Below, piece by piece: positions 45,001-53,809 of a stretch of DNA of 64,000 bases; positions within the stretch are counted from its first letter, which is position 1, and each line of letters starts with the position of its first letter. The stretch is taken from positions 310,001-374,000 of the forward strand of contig JAZGUH010000410.1 of the NCBI GenBank assembly GCA_037893225.1. Direction: 5' to 3'. The notes below the pieces were generated by a model that worked only from the letters and a program-made list of their open reading frames with translations, had not been told where the DNA came from and did no database searches. The stretch is from Hippasteria phrygiana. Lineage: Eukaryota; Echinodermata; Asteroidea; Valvatida; Goniasteridae. The translations under genes and the position numbers were made by a program.

Positions 45001-46642
45001 GCAGTGGTGAATGCCTGAGCAATTTTTGCACATGAATAAGCCAGTCTTGAACAAAATGTTTCATTATTAGAGTTATTAAGTAAGGATACAGATTCTTTTA
45101 ATATTGCTGCTCTGTTGTCTTATGGAGTTGTTCCAATTATATTTCTTTAAGGTCAAGATTAGGAGATACGTATGAGCACCCATCAGTAAACGAGCCCATG
45201 TATGCGACAATAAAGTCAAGAAGTAAGTCCAATGCAGTTGTTTCAAATTTGTCACTGACATTTTTTTCACTTTCAAATTTTTCATTTATTTGATAGAGCC
45301 AAGTCAGCCCTTCATGTTGTCTCACTTAGTTTGACATCCTGACGAATGTGGAGAGTAATGCGATTGAAAATGTTGAAAGTTCTCATTGATGTGTGTGTGC
45401 ATGTGTTATGTTACCATATCAACTTTGTGATAGTTTGAGAATATCTTGTTTATAATTTATATTTAATTTGTCAAAATCCACAAGCTGGCTGGTACGGTGT
45501 TCCGAGGTCGCAAGTTCGAATCCCGCTCCCTGCCAGTTCTCTTTGTTCACTTGTATAACTTATATTTAATTCAGTGATGGAACTTTCTGCATATATGCAG
45601 TGTTTCAATATATTTTAACACATGGCCCTATTTTAATGTTAATCTTTTTTATTAATTTGTTGCTTTGCAAAATGAATAAATTAATTGATGTCCATTAATT
45701 AAGACTTATGAAGGGCCCGTAACTCAAAGGTAGCTCCGGCAACCTTCCAGCTTATTTTATTGATTCCTAATTCTGTAGAAATGGTGGTTTGAAGGAGTCA
45801 AGCATTTTGCTTTTAGCTGATTCTTACTTTAAATTCTGTCACTAAATACAGAGCTATCATCTGGTCAAGTTGATGAGAAACTCTATGAGACGCTAAACAG
45901 CCCAGCATCTACAGGACTACTTACCTCAACGATACCTAAGAGAACAGCTCCTTCAGCCCCTAGTCCACCGGACCCTCCTACAAGACCTCGACCTTCACAG
46001 AGAGGCAACAGACCATCATTAGCTAACCCAGAGCTGGCTGGAACATCACGGGGAGGCCCAAAATACCCAGAATCTTCCACCATGGGCAGTTTATCCCGAG
46101 GTCAAAGGTATGTGCATTTTTCAAAGTGAACAAAGAAAACAGGCAGGAGTGGGATTTGAACCTGCGACCTCCGGAATACCGTACCGGTGCTCTACCAACT
46201 GAGCAATCTTACCTTGTGTTGACGGTCTCCCAAATTGCCAGTGTCTTTGTTCAATGGCCGCTAGTCAGAAGTCATAAACCCATAACGTTTTCTTTCCAGT
46301 CTACCTGTTTGCAAACAGTGACTCATTTTCACGAAGCTGGATAAATTACAGCTCAACAAATCAAAGATTCTATGTACAAAACAATATTTAATGACAGTCA
46401 CTAGACTTTTCAGCTTTCAAGGTTGTAACTTCAAAAACTTTCAAGATAGGTCTTTAAGCATTTGTATTTTATAGCTTCAGTCTCATGTGACGTTGTACTT
46501 TCTACATTCTAGAGAGATGGGTCTGTACCAGGTAGCGAGGCTAGCAAAGGAGCGACAAGTCGCTCAGTCGTCTAGGAGCAGCATGTCATCGGCAACTAGT
46601 GAAGCTAAGGTACCCAAGTCCAAAGTATGCGTCTTAATGTGA
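38431..46642 (+). CDS. TTC24: TPR-repeat protein resembling TTC24, with C-terminal CaaX-type motif
   Basis: Ten exons join with consistent phases into 823 codons plus stop. Residues 1 to about 400 are tetratricopeptide repeats (NLGAALLSQGDSDSAVEYLE, LFNLGLAYAMRKDFHTAV, YQLAEAYRHLGDHHHAERYY, LEGLADLNYQRHHLDTSI). Order and the final block (YYKETITQL...IVSKLASALEVQRVGVV) resemble vertebrate TTC24. The rest looks disordered: a Lys/Arg-rich stretch at 500-555, a Ser/Asp/Glu run near 607-660 with many casein-kinase-2-like sites, tyrosine motifs (IYAPL, MYATI, LYETL) and a Pro-rich part near 725-750. The C-terminus is KVPKSKVCVLM, a CaaX box with upstream lysines, suggesting prenylation. TTC24 function is poorly known; membrane scaffolding is inference. 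The ATG lies six bases after an acceptor, so the 5' UTR is split. Confidence 0.85.
39339..39477 (+). mobile_element. TTAA MITE, family C (copy 1, decayed ends), TTC24-like intron 1
   Basis: Similar to the better copy at 41.06 kb (ACCCTCCTA, CCTATCAAAAA, GATAGGTTTT, TTTTGGC). The TTAA flanks have decayed to ATAA and TTAT. A poly-C run lies just upstream. Confidence 0.65.
39678..39905 (+). CDS. TTC24: TTC24-like coding exon 2
   Basis: It encodes KLAKLICDTGSLLFQLRSPE and LLILGEVCCSLGDFTKAVTI, two further TPR units. Acceptor gacag and donor gtaata; phase 1 in and out, 76 codons. Confidence 0.87.
40239..40367 (+). CDS. TTC24: TTC24-like coding exon 3
   Basis: A 43-codon exon encoding a single TPR, SFYQLAEAYRHLGDHHHAER and YYHIAYQTLEDA. 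Phase 1 in and out; donor gtatgc. It is too short for ordinary long-ORF detection. Confidence 0.86.
41058..41198 (+). mobile_element. 141-bp TTAA MITE, family C (copy 2), TTC24-like intron 3
   Basis: TTAA lies on both sides. The ends CCCTCCTACTG and GAGGGAGGG are an imperfect inverted pair, and CCTATCAAAA and CGATAGGTTTT are internal inverted segments. Confidence 0.78.
41434..41681 (+). CDS. TTC24: TTC24-like coding exon 4
   Basis: It encodes the last TPR, LLWQVLEGLADLNYQRHHLD and ISYYKETITQL, followed by a capping helix IQRQIVSKLASALEVQRVGV. These blocks give the clearest resemblance to TTC24. Phase 1 in, 0 out. Confidence 0.87.
41720..41990. repeat. AT-rich low-complexity intron tract
   Basis: Degenerate AAATAAATA-type sequence directly after exon 4. 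It may be the tail of a retroelement; there is no coding evidence. Confidence 0.5.
42068..42231 (+). CDS. TTC24: TTC24-like coding exon 5
   Basis: A 164-bp exon encoding REPMSFKNGSPDVPVIQSPI, YAPLTSTRLSLYSSID and a basic end GRKKRR. The frame is open across the exon, with ag and gttagt borders, and phase 0 to 2 fits both neighbours. It lies just upstream of a hAT miniature element. Confidence 0.8.
42261..42485. mobile_element. 225-bp hAT MITE, family D (copy 1), TTC24-like intron 5
   Basis: GTAGATCA lies on both sides (8 bp). The ends CAGAGTTGTATTCGAGTCCC and its inverse are terminal repeats. Internal copies of GGACTTG/CAAGTCC are frequent. It lies 30 bp from the exon 5 donor. Confidence 0.92.
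42545..42756 (+). mobile_element. 212-bp TTAA MITE, family A (copy 3)
   Basis: Left flank TTTA (decayed) and right TTAA. The interior matches copies 1 and 2 closely (CCACCAGGCC, CCGCCGTTTGTGCAGTTTC, CACATTGTAGCGGTTCG). Confidence 0.85.
43256..43465 (-). repeat. tRNA-derived SINE (copy 3), TTC24-like intron 5
   Basis: Shares the degenerate tRNA-like part and the upstream body (GACTTCTTACTAGCACC on the minus strand) with the 30.9-kb copy. Confidence 0.75.
43578..43859 (+). CDS. TTC24: TTC24-like coding exon 6
   Basis: It encodes KSKRHGRRRSGSFDLPVFMG and then a very Lys/Arg-rich stretch (MARKAKKARKTERSKLARLQ) ending LEIEEDGAAPPTS. It could act in nuclear targeting or membrane binding (inference). 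Acceptor tatag, donor gtagga; phase 2 in and out. Confidence 0.84.
44145..44396. repeat. 22-bp minisatellite, about 11 units, TTC24-like intron 6
   Basis: Unit GTTCCTGATTAGTACAGGTA plus GT, with two variable positions (T/G in gaT/Gtag and A/G in tacA/Ggg) mixed among units. Confidence 0.93.
44446..44594 (+). mobile_element. TTAA MITE, family A-prime, next to exon 7
   Basis: Right flank TTAA, left TTTA. It shares CTGGCTGTTATTAATGG and GTGCTGGTATGCCAATA with the copy at 46.7 kb. It ends 34 bp before the exon 7 acceptor. Confidence 0.78.
44629..44952 (+). CDS. TTC24: TTC24-like coding exon 7 (acidic/serine-rich)
   Basis: It encodes VDDSTQVDITSTGMKHPIIK and then a long run of Ser, Asp and Glu of about 55 residues, a natural casein kinase 2 substrate. 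The acceptor lies only 34 bp after the end of a TTAA miniature element. Phase 2 in and out. Confidence 0.83.
45152..45222 (+). CDS. TTC24: TTC24-like coding exon 8 (tyrosine motif)
   Basis: A 71-bp exon encoding SRLGDTYEHPSVNEPMYATI, then KSR. YATI has the YxxI/L form of SH2-binding sites. Phase 2 in, 1 out at a strong gtaagt donor, which supports a real exon. Confidence 0.78.
45484..45545 (+). repeat. tRNA-derived SINE fragment (copy 4)
   Basis: Only the 3' half of the tRNA-like part remains: GAGGTCGCAAGTTCGAATCC (B box) followed by TCTTTGTTCAC, as in the other copies. Confidence 0.7.
45852..46107 (+). CDS. TTC24: TTC24-like coding exon 9 (Pro-rich)
   Basis: It encodes KLSSGQVDEKLYETLNSPAS, then a proline-rich stretch (APSAPSPPDPPTRPRPSQR), a candidate SH3 ligand. 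It ends SLSRGQ in phase 2 at gtatgt. A SINE starts about 10 bp into the following intron. Confidence 0.82.
46115..46300 (-). repeat. tRNA-derived SINE (copy 5), 10 bp after exon 9
   Basis: Minus-strand copy with B box GGTTCAAATCCC and the upstream body up to GACTTCTGACTAGCGGC. It is well preserved. Confidence 0.8.
46513..46642 (+). CDS. TTC24: TTC24-like coding exon 10 with stop and CaaX end
   Basis: It encodes REMGLYQVARLAKERQVAQS, a Ser-rich run, then EAKVPKSKVCVLM and TGA. The acceptor is ctag in phase 2. An internal AAG/gtaccc could be a weak alternative donor, which would remove the CVLM end. Confidence 0.78.
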
Positions 46643-46688
46643 GAGCAGGACAGACAACCCAAGCATTTCATCAACTTTACCAAGTTAA

Positions 46689-46869
46689 CCTTTTCTGGCT
46701 GTTATTAATGGGGTGCTGGTATGCCAATAAGGGCTTGTGCAGCCAAGCGTAATGCAAACAATAGGCAAACAATGGATTGAGTATGTGCAGGAATGCACGT
46801 ATGGACAACAACCGACCAGGTGGTCTTTTTCAAACCACGGCCGCCATGGCCATTATCCATATTCAAGAA
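46689..46869 (+). mobile_element. TTAA MITE, family A-prime, in likely 3' UTR
   Basis: Left flank TTAA; starts CCTTTTCTGGCTG. It shares most of its length with the 44.4-kb copy and, inverted, the 4.4-kb copy. The right end is decayed. Confidence 0.72.
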
Positions 46870-49800
46870 GTCAAAGCCTAGTTTCCATATTGTTTTAATC
46901 AATACCAACAACACATGAGACTTGAAGTCAACATCCTCCAACCAAAAGTTAATAGAATAATTCTTCTAAAATGATATTTGTTTGTTGTTGTAAGTCTTCT
47001 GAAACGGAACAAATTCACTTGGATCAACGTCAAGTGGTGTAAACTAGTTTGACATTTATAGTTTAATTTGGTATCAAAAGGAGAAAATGGGCAGAATTCA
47101 TGGTAATCAAATGTTGGGACATATTCACATTGTGTACATGTATTTCTGTGGCTCCACTCCAATTTCAGGGTTCTATTTTAGATGGCAGGAAACGTCATGT
47201 TAGTCACTTTGTAGTAGAAAATATTGTGATTACATTCGTGTTGTGAACAGCCTGTATGTTTACAGGTTTGATAGCCCAAGCCTTATATGGTGTGACAGTA
47301 TACTTAAGTGAATCATAAATATGAAAGCAAATGAACAAATTAAAATGAATGCAAACTTGCCTTGTGACATTGTTTCTAACTTTTTGAAATGTTTTATAAT
47401 GGTGAAGTTTTATCTTGCGTAATTTCTGAAAACTTTGCATTCCTTTTCAATTTATTTTGGAGAATTTCTTCTAAAGTGACGTCAGTATTAAAATAATGAG
47501 TCAGATTTAAGATAGAACTAGTTCATTGTAGCACAGTACTCGGTCCAATTTAACACTAAACTGACAAAGTATAAAGTGCGCCACACATCAGTAGCTTTCA
47601 TTTTAGTGTTGTTGCAACTGTCATGTGTTTGTCTACCATGTGTCCAAATTGTATGCTGAAATACCTTTAAAAAAAACAAAAGTTCCATTAGGATTGAAAA
47701 TTCCATATCTTAATGATGACCATATAAGATGATACTTATCTTACTGATCAGGTATTCAGTATTTACCTTTAATTCTTGATTTCTTTTTACATGTATCTGG
47801 GAATTAAACGTTAGACGACTACGTTTAGTTCCCGTGACGTCATCAGTTTTTGCGCTTGTTTGACGTTTTCCTTACTCGTCCTAAATGTAATCACCTTGTT
47901 TACACGGACAGCGGTCGCACCATGCCAAACCAATGACAATTTTTTACCATTTTTGTCGCGTGCCTTTTACAGCTAATCGTGCGCTAATGAAACCTCTAAT
48001 AGTACAAAGCATTCAGTCTCTACTGAATCTGTAAATAAAAGGAATTAATTACTTATTGGCTGTAGAATAACTCTTTATATTTCTGTGATAATGTAAATGT
48101 TCTCTATTTTGGGGGACTGAGTAGTAAGATGCAAAGAAATTTAAAAACAGGAATCTTGTTACTTGCCTTTCATTTTAAATCTTAAAACCTTGGGGTTTTA
48201 ATATAAATATTGTAATTGTTTCGTTAATTTAACATGCTTAAGTTTGTTTTATTGAAATGTCCCATTGTAATATCTGTTAATGTGTACATGAACTATAAAG
48301 CTCAATGTTCATTACAACAAAGAATTTACCATTACATGATTTCACTGTTTTAAATGTTCTATTGTTTTAATAATCTTTTCGGATGGCAATAAAGTATCGA
48401 TTTATTGAGTTATCAAATACCAATTCTAATTTTACATCTATTGCACTTTTTATAATTTGCAAAATTAAAAAGAATACTTGTACCTGTATTTCACCATGCA
48501 TTCCACAACGTCACTCCTACAAATGGACTTGAACCACCATTACATTTGCAACCAACTGCATCGTAAAATTAACTTGTTCCTCGCGCTTAGATGGTTTACA
48601 AATTCACTACAGGTTATCCTCATTGTCAAACTACAGCTGTGAAACTCTTACAAGGACCGTCAAATTCCATGGCTGTGCTTACGGATGTTAACATAAGCAT
48701 TTTTCACAAGTGAGCAAACAATATATAAATATAATATGGTTTGAGGGTGGATAGTTGATACTAGCTCCCCGAGGTATTGAAAGTTGACAAACTAGTTCGA
48801 GGCGAAGCCCAGGGAACTACTGTGTCAAGGTAATATCGACTATCCATCTGAAATAAACCATGCTCTTTGTTTTATTATACCTCGTACATATTCAGTTTTC
48901 ATTTTTGTTGTCAAGACCAGTCTTGGCATAAAATGCTGGGCATAATGTGCCGGTACCACACTGCTCATGCACGTACGCTCTGCACGAAGCTTTAACTACG
49001 GCCCCGCCCATGTTCTAGTCTACTGCACACTCGCTTTTGTCCTGTGTGTGACTTCCCTTTTACGCACATACTTGGCAAAAATATCGGCCGTCGCATGCTG
49101 GTGAATTATCCAGTAAGAAATCAGTTCTCTTTCATGAATATGTAGGAGGTAATTCCATAGAAATAGACCATTTGTTATTTGCATCCCCTGGGCTAAATTG
49201 TATGGCTTTGCTTACCGTATGCGAAGAATTTACGGCAGAAAATTCTGCACGATCCATCAAAAGCCAGTTCGGTATCTCAAAGGTGAAAGGTTATTCGGAA
49301 TAAAATTGCTGACGTAATGTTACGCAAACGCCCATTCTGATTGAATTTGACACGTGGGCGTTGTGTGACCACCTTTTGCGTTCACACGCGCGCATTAGGT
49401 CATGCGGGTCACTCAGGATAAAATGTCATTGTGCACATGTGTAATTGAAATACTGAACTGGCTTATTGTCATTTTACAGCTTGGCAAAAAATGTTGCTTA
49501 TGCATACACCCCGTAAAGTACTAGGATTACGTGCTTACACAATTAGTACAGAATTTCTGGGCTAGTGCTGTAAGCACAGAAGGGCAATCGTAATAAGCAA
49601 GATAATTTTGTAGAGATAAGTACTGGGCCCTGATGATAATTCCTCATCCCTGTTCTCATCAATATTTCCACTGTCACTTTGGCTTTTTATTCAAAAGCCT
49701 AAAATATTCCAACAAGAAATATGTAGTCCCCCAAACAAGAAGAACATTTCAAAAGGTTTTCTTAGCACCTTCCATGGAATTACTCACATTTTGGACCACT

Positions 49801-50325
49801 TCGTTACAAGAGCAGGCACCTCAGGCACCTGCCACTCGCCCACTCAGCTCGTTTAGAAACTGCAGATCCCCACTTTGAACATTTTCATTAATCAGCATAC
49901 TTATATAGCTTTGTTATACATGAAATTAAATACATCTACGTGTGTTTGTACTTAATGGCAATGCTGTACAAACTATGAACATTAATATGTCACAATAAAA
50001 CAGCTTACAGTTAAAAAGTCTACAACTTTGTATCCTGAAATATATACTTTGGTCAATTCTAACCCAATATTTTCAACAATTTATCTACACTGCACGTGAA
50101 TTCAAATACCAAATTCACACGGACATATATACAATGTACATGTACATTCACAATTGTGAGATGTCTAAAAACTTGCTGAATACTCATACTGTACAATTTT
50201 TAACCTATCTTTAAATTTCTTTGAAAGCGTGCAAGTTATGGCATGACAAATATGATCTTATAATTATTGTCATGTGCATGCGAGTAGACCTTATACGTAG
50301 CGGCCATCTTTGAGGTATATTTTTG

Positions 50326-51827
50326 CAGTGTTGTAGTCGAGTACTTTGCCAACCGAGTACTTGTATTTCCGAGTACGAGTACGAGTCCGAGTACATTGTG
50401 CTTGAAGTAAGGATGGGATGTTTAAACGAAAAAAAAATGCAAATCCGTTTAGAAATTTTCCCAAACGTTTAAAATGGAACTCAAATTTTAAAAATGGGAC
50501 CTTGTATTTTACTCAATCTACCTTCAAGTTTTATTTACAAAGAATCTACGATCTTTGAAAACGTGGATGTTAAATAAATTTTCCAAACCTGTGTCTTTGT
50601 CATCATTTTAGTCAGTAATATGCAAGTTTCCAACACAAAAACACTCTCTCCTTCATGGAAAAAAATGCCACTTCCCGACGTGACATCACTGACTGCGCGA
50701 CAGTCAACGTTAAACCGCCATCTTGAATTGCCTCATTATGTAATCATGATCATGGATACATTAAGTTGGTTAAGCCAATAGGGGGAAAAGGCGCGCTGTG
50801 TTACGGGCCGTGTTATGAATATTTAACAGGTCAATCGCCATGACCATTTATAAATATTGAAACTAAAATCCCCTGGCCTTATAAGGGTGGGTAATTTGAA
50901 TTTGAATACCTGTATCATATCAGAAAGCGCCAATGCCACTCAAAAGTGAGATCAACGATCACCAAAAAGGGATGATCCAAGCCTGGCATTGGCATGGGGA
51001 GGGGGAATTCCAACCGCGATAATGCCCGGAGGCTTGGGATTTTGGAGGGTACCGTGAGGTACAATTTGCGGAAATTGCAAGATAATAATTCTATGGAAAA
51101 CGAGGCAAGATCTGAAGACCACCTCCTGCGGAGTTCGCGCCGAAACTTCGCACGAAACCATCGAACGACCATTTTGAGAACACCTCGGCGTTTCACATAT
51201 GATTGGCCCAATTACAAGTTCACGGCTAGATATTTGTCCGGTTCGCTCGTGGCCCCCACCTTGCAAACAGGACGCTGGCAAGGGCTGATCTCTTTAAGCT
51301 CTCATTGGACAGATTTTGCATGACCTGTGACGTAGCATGCAGCACACAAACTCGATTGCTACAGCTGTTTATCATGTAGCGCGCTAGCTGCATGCGAAAG
51401 TCATGATAAGTTACCCATAATGCCATCCGTACTTCCTTCACAAGATTCTGTGAAGCGACATCAGCCCTTCCCATGCCCAGCGCCCTGTTTGCAGGGCGGG
51501 GGTACAAGCGAATTTGTCCGGACGGTGCGCAGAGGAAGTCGATTTCTCCGCAATGAACCATTTGAAAGTATAGATAAAATAATCAGTGAACGCCGTGGTA
51601 AGTCAAGCCATACGTTTTTTTTTTATCGAGTATTGCTATTCGAGTACGAGTACCTTGATGATCGAGTACAATTTCAACACGTCGAGTTCAAGTACTTTGC
51701 TGCCCGAGTACGAGTACCGTCAGTTGGAGTACGAGTACTTTGACATTCGAGTACAAGTACGAGTACGAGTACTCTAAAAACGGTACTCGAGTAGTACTCG
51801 AGTACGAGTACGAGTACTACAACACTG
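50326..51827. mobile_element. 1502-bp hAT element with 8-bp duplication and GAGTAC arrays
   Basis: TATTTTTG lies on both sides. Ends CAGTGTTGTAGTCGAGTACT and AGTACTACAACACTG. Both ends carry dense GAGTAC repeats, likely transposase sites. An internal inverted pair lies near 51.22-51.30 and 51.46-51.52 kb. No intact transposase frame; small open frames on both strands near 51.0-51.3 kb are not recognised. Confidence 0.93.
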
Positions 51828-52497
51828 TATTTTTGTTATGCAAACTCTGCAACAAAGTAAGCACAAAAAGTGTACCCATTATCCACTAGAATGGCCGCTA
51901 CACATTAAACTATAAAAGTGATCTGTGCTTACACGTATACACATTCTACAACGCAATTAAAAAAAAATTCAAATAAGGTGATAACCCAATTTAGATTTAA
52001 TTTTCTAAGATAAAGTATGACCAATGCTAAACAAGTTGTGAGAAAATTGTGAACAATAGGCAAGATCAGAAATAAATAAATATTAATTCAAAGCCTCTAG
52101 CACAAGGCCCTAAATAATCCATTTAATATATCGAACCAATGTATTTATTTGATATCAAATTACAATCTTCGTTTTTCCTCAGAGTTGGAAGAGGTCAACA
52201 GAATTTTTGTTATTTTGATCCTCGCCAACATGCATATTCATTGTAGATCCTTTATCATGCAAACTACATCATGAATTATTCATATTTGACAATTCAAATA
52301 GCATAATTTTTTCTTCTCAACATTTAATTTCTTCTCAATCAATCTTCTTGATAATTTAAATCTATTCAAATTGATTGGCCCCTTTTAACTACACCTTCCC
52401 GATATGATTCAAAGACTTTATTCAAAATCAATATACTGCACTTCAAATTTCTCCAATTAGCTGAACAAAAAACAATTTTACGTTTATGGCCCCTGTA

Positions 52498-52590
52498 ACA
52501 CTATGAACATCTAACAAAAGAAAACCCACGCAGTCCTTTGTTACAAACAAAGGACTGCGTGGGTTTTCTTTTGTTAGATGTTCATAGTGT
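52498..52590. mobile_element. 93-bp perfect hairpin, CACTA-like ends, 3-bp duplication
   Basis: Two 45-base arms are exactly inverse around a 3-base loop. Ends CACTATGAACATC; TAA flanks both sides. A half copy (CACTATGAACATCTAACAAA) lies at 62.79 kb. Confidence 0.9.
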
Positions 52591-53080
52591 AAGGTTGGGG
52601 TATAAAACTTTTTAAAACTGAATTGAGATGTAGATGTACCTCAAATAGAAATACATCTGCATTGTATGTGATGTAGATGGATGAGATCTATTTACGTATT
52701 TCTATCTTTAAAAGTCCCTTTTATATGTGTTATGGCTACGACATTCCCACCCCACCCCCCCAAAAAAAGTTAGGGTAATTAACCCCTCCGAATTTGTTCT
52801 TTTTTTAGCATTATTACATTTTTCAGTGATGCATGAAATTTTAGAACATTTCCAGAAAATCAATAAAGGATGAAAGAAAAATTCTACAAATTTCAAAAAT
52901 CAGAAAAACTGGTTACCTTCCAAAATGATTGGAGTTCTAAATTCGCAGAATGGACACACGTAAAACATATTAACACCTCAAACACACAAACTCAAGATAG
53001 CAACACACAGTAAACCAACATGTCATTGTACATTTATCAATACAAAACTCAGTGGAACATCAAGCCCAATGTCAAGTAAT

Positions 53081-53315
53081 CAGGGCTGTAGTCGAGTCCC
53101 TGCAAGTCCAGTCACAAGTCCTTTCATAAAGTCGGTCACAAGTTACTGGATGAACAATGACAAAGGAATGCCTTTGTCAAAGCTCATTTGAATAGCTTGT
53201 GATTAGAATTAGGACTAGAGGGTTTGTGATGGACTTGTGATGGACTTGTGATAGACTTGTGATGGACTTGTGATGGACTTGTGAAGGACTTGTGATGGAC
53301 TTGACTACAGCCCTG
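53081..53315. mobile_element. 235-bp hAT MITE, family D (copy 2)
   Basis: CAAGTAAT lies on both sides. Ends CAGGGCTGTAGTCGAGTCCC and its near inverse. The right half is made of GATGGACTTGT repeats. Confidence 0.93.
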
Positions 53316-53630
53316 CAAGTAATGGCTCTACAATCCTGAATCTACCTATATCCAGATCAACATGGATATTGATGGATTGGGATTAAGAAAAATGTCATGC
53401 CCATGGTTCCCTCGCTCCTTGCCAGCAAAATCATTTTAAAAATTAAGAATAAGTGAATAGAACAGCAAGGTTCTATTCTTATCATTCAAATCCTGACAAG
53501 AATTCCTTCCAATCAAGGCCTGATAAAACAAGATAAATTTGCACCGAGTAACAATGCCATAAAACATATACCCAAACAGATACAAACAAATACATACAAC
53601 TTCTCCCCAAACCTTTTAAACTCAATCCAC

Positions 53631-53809
53631 TCAAGCCCAGATGCGCAGAGTATAATCCCAGCTGCCTGTACAGAGCGCTGTTCCATCAGGTGAAGTGCGG
53701 AGGCAGCTGATGCGATTCTCGTGTCCGTACAGCATCGTCAGACGTATGCCTTTCAGTGTATCCCAGATGTTAACAGAGTAGTCATTGTATCCAACAAACA
53801 GCAGTCGTC
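53631..53809 (-). CDS. GNB5: GNB5 coding exon 8 with stop
   Basis: It encodes [40 protein letters not shown] and [11 protein letters not shown] then TGA, the closing blade. Acceptor aacag. A frame reading upstream through the intron is not coding. Confidence 0.95.

Larger units (their letters stand above)
46643..53630. other. Intergenic region between convergent TTC24-like and GNB5 genes
   Basis: No further coding gene is recognised over 7 kb. The 3' UTR of the TTC24-like gene should start here; AATAAA words lie at 48034 and 48388 but I cannot choose one. A TTAA MITE starts 47 bp after the stop codon, so it is probably transcribed. Confidence 0.55.

Noticed and set aside
44587..45054. 155-residue minus-strand Ser-rich ORF
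   Set aside because: It is the reverse shadow of the acidic/serine-rich exon 7 of the TTC24-like gene.
50915..51561. Overlapping 98-111-residue ORFs on both strands
   Set aside because: They lie inside the hAT element over an internal inverted repeat and show no transposase motif.
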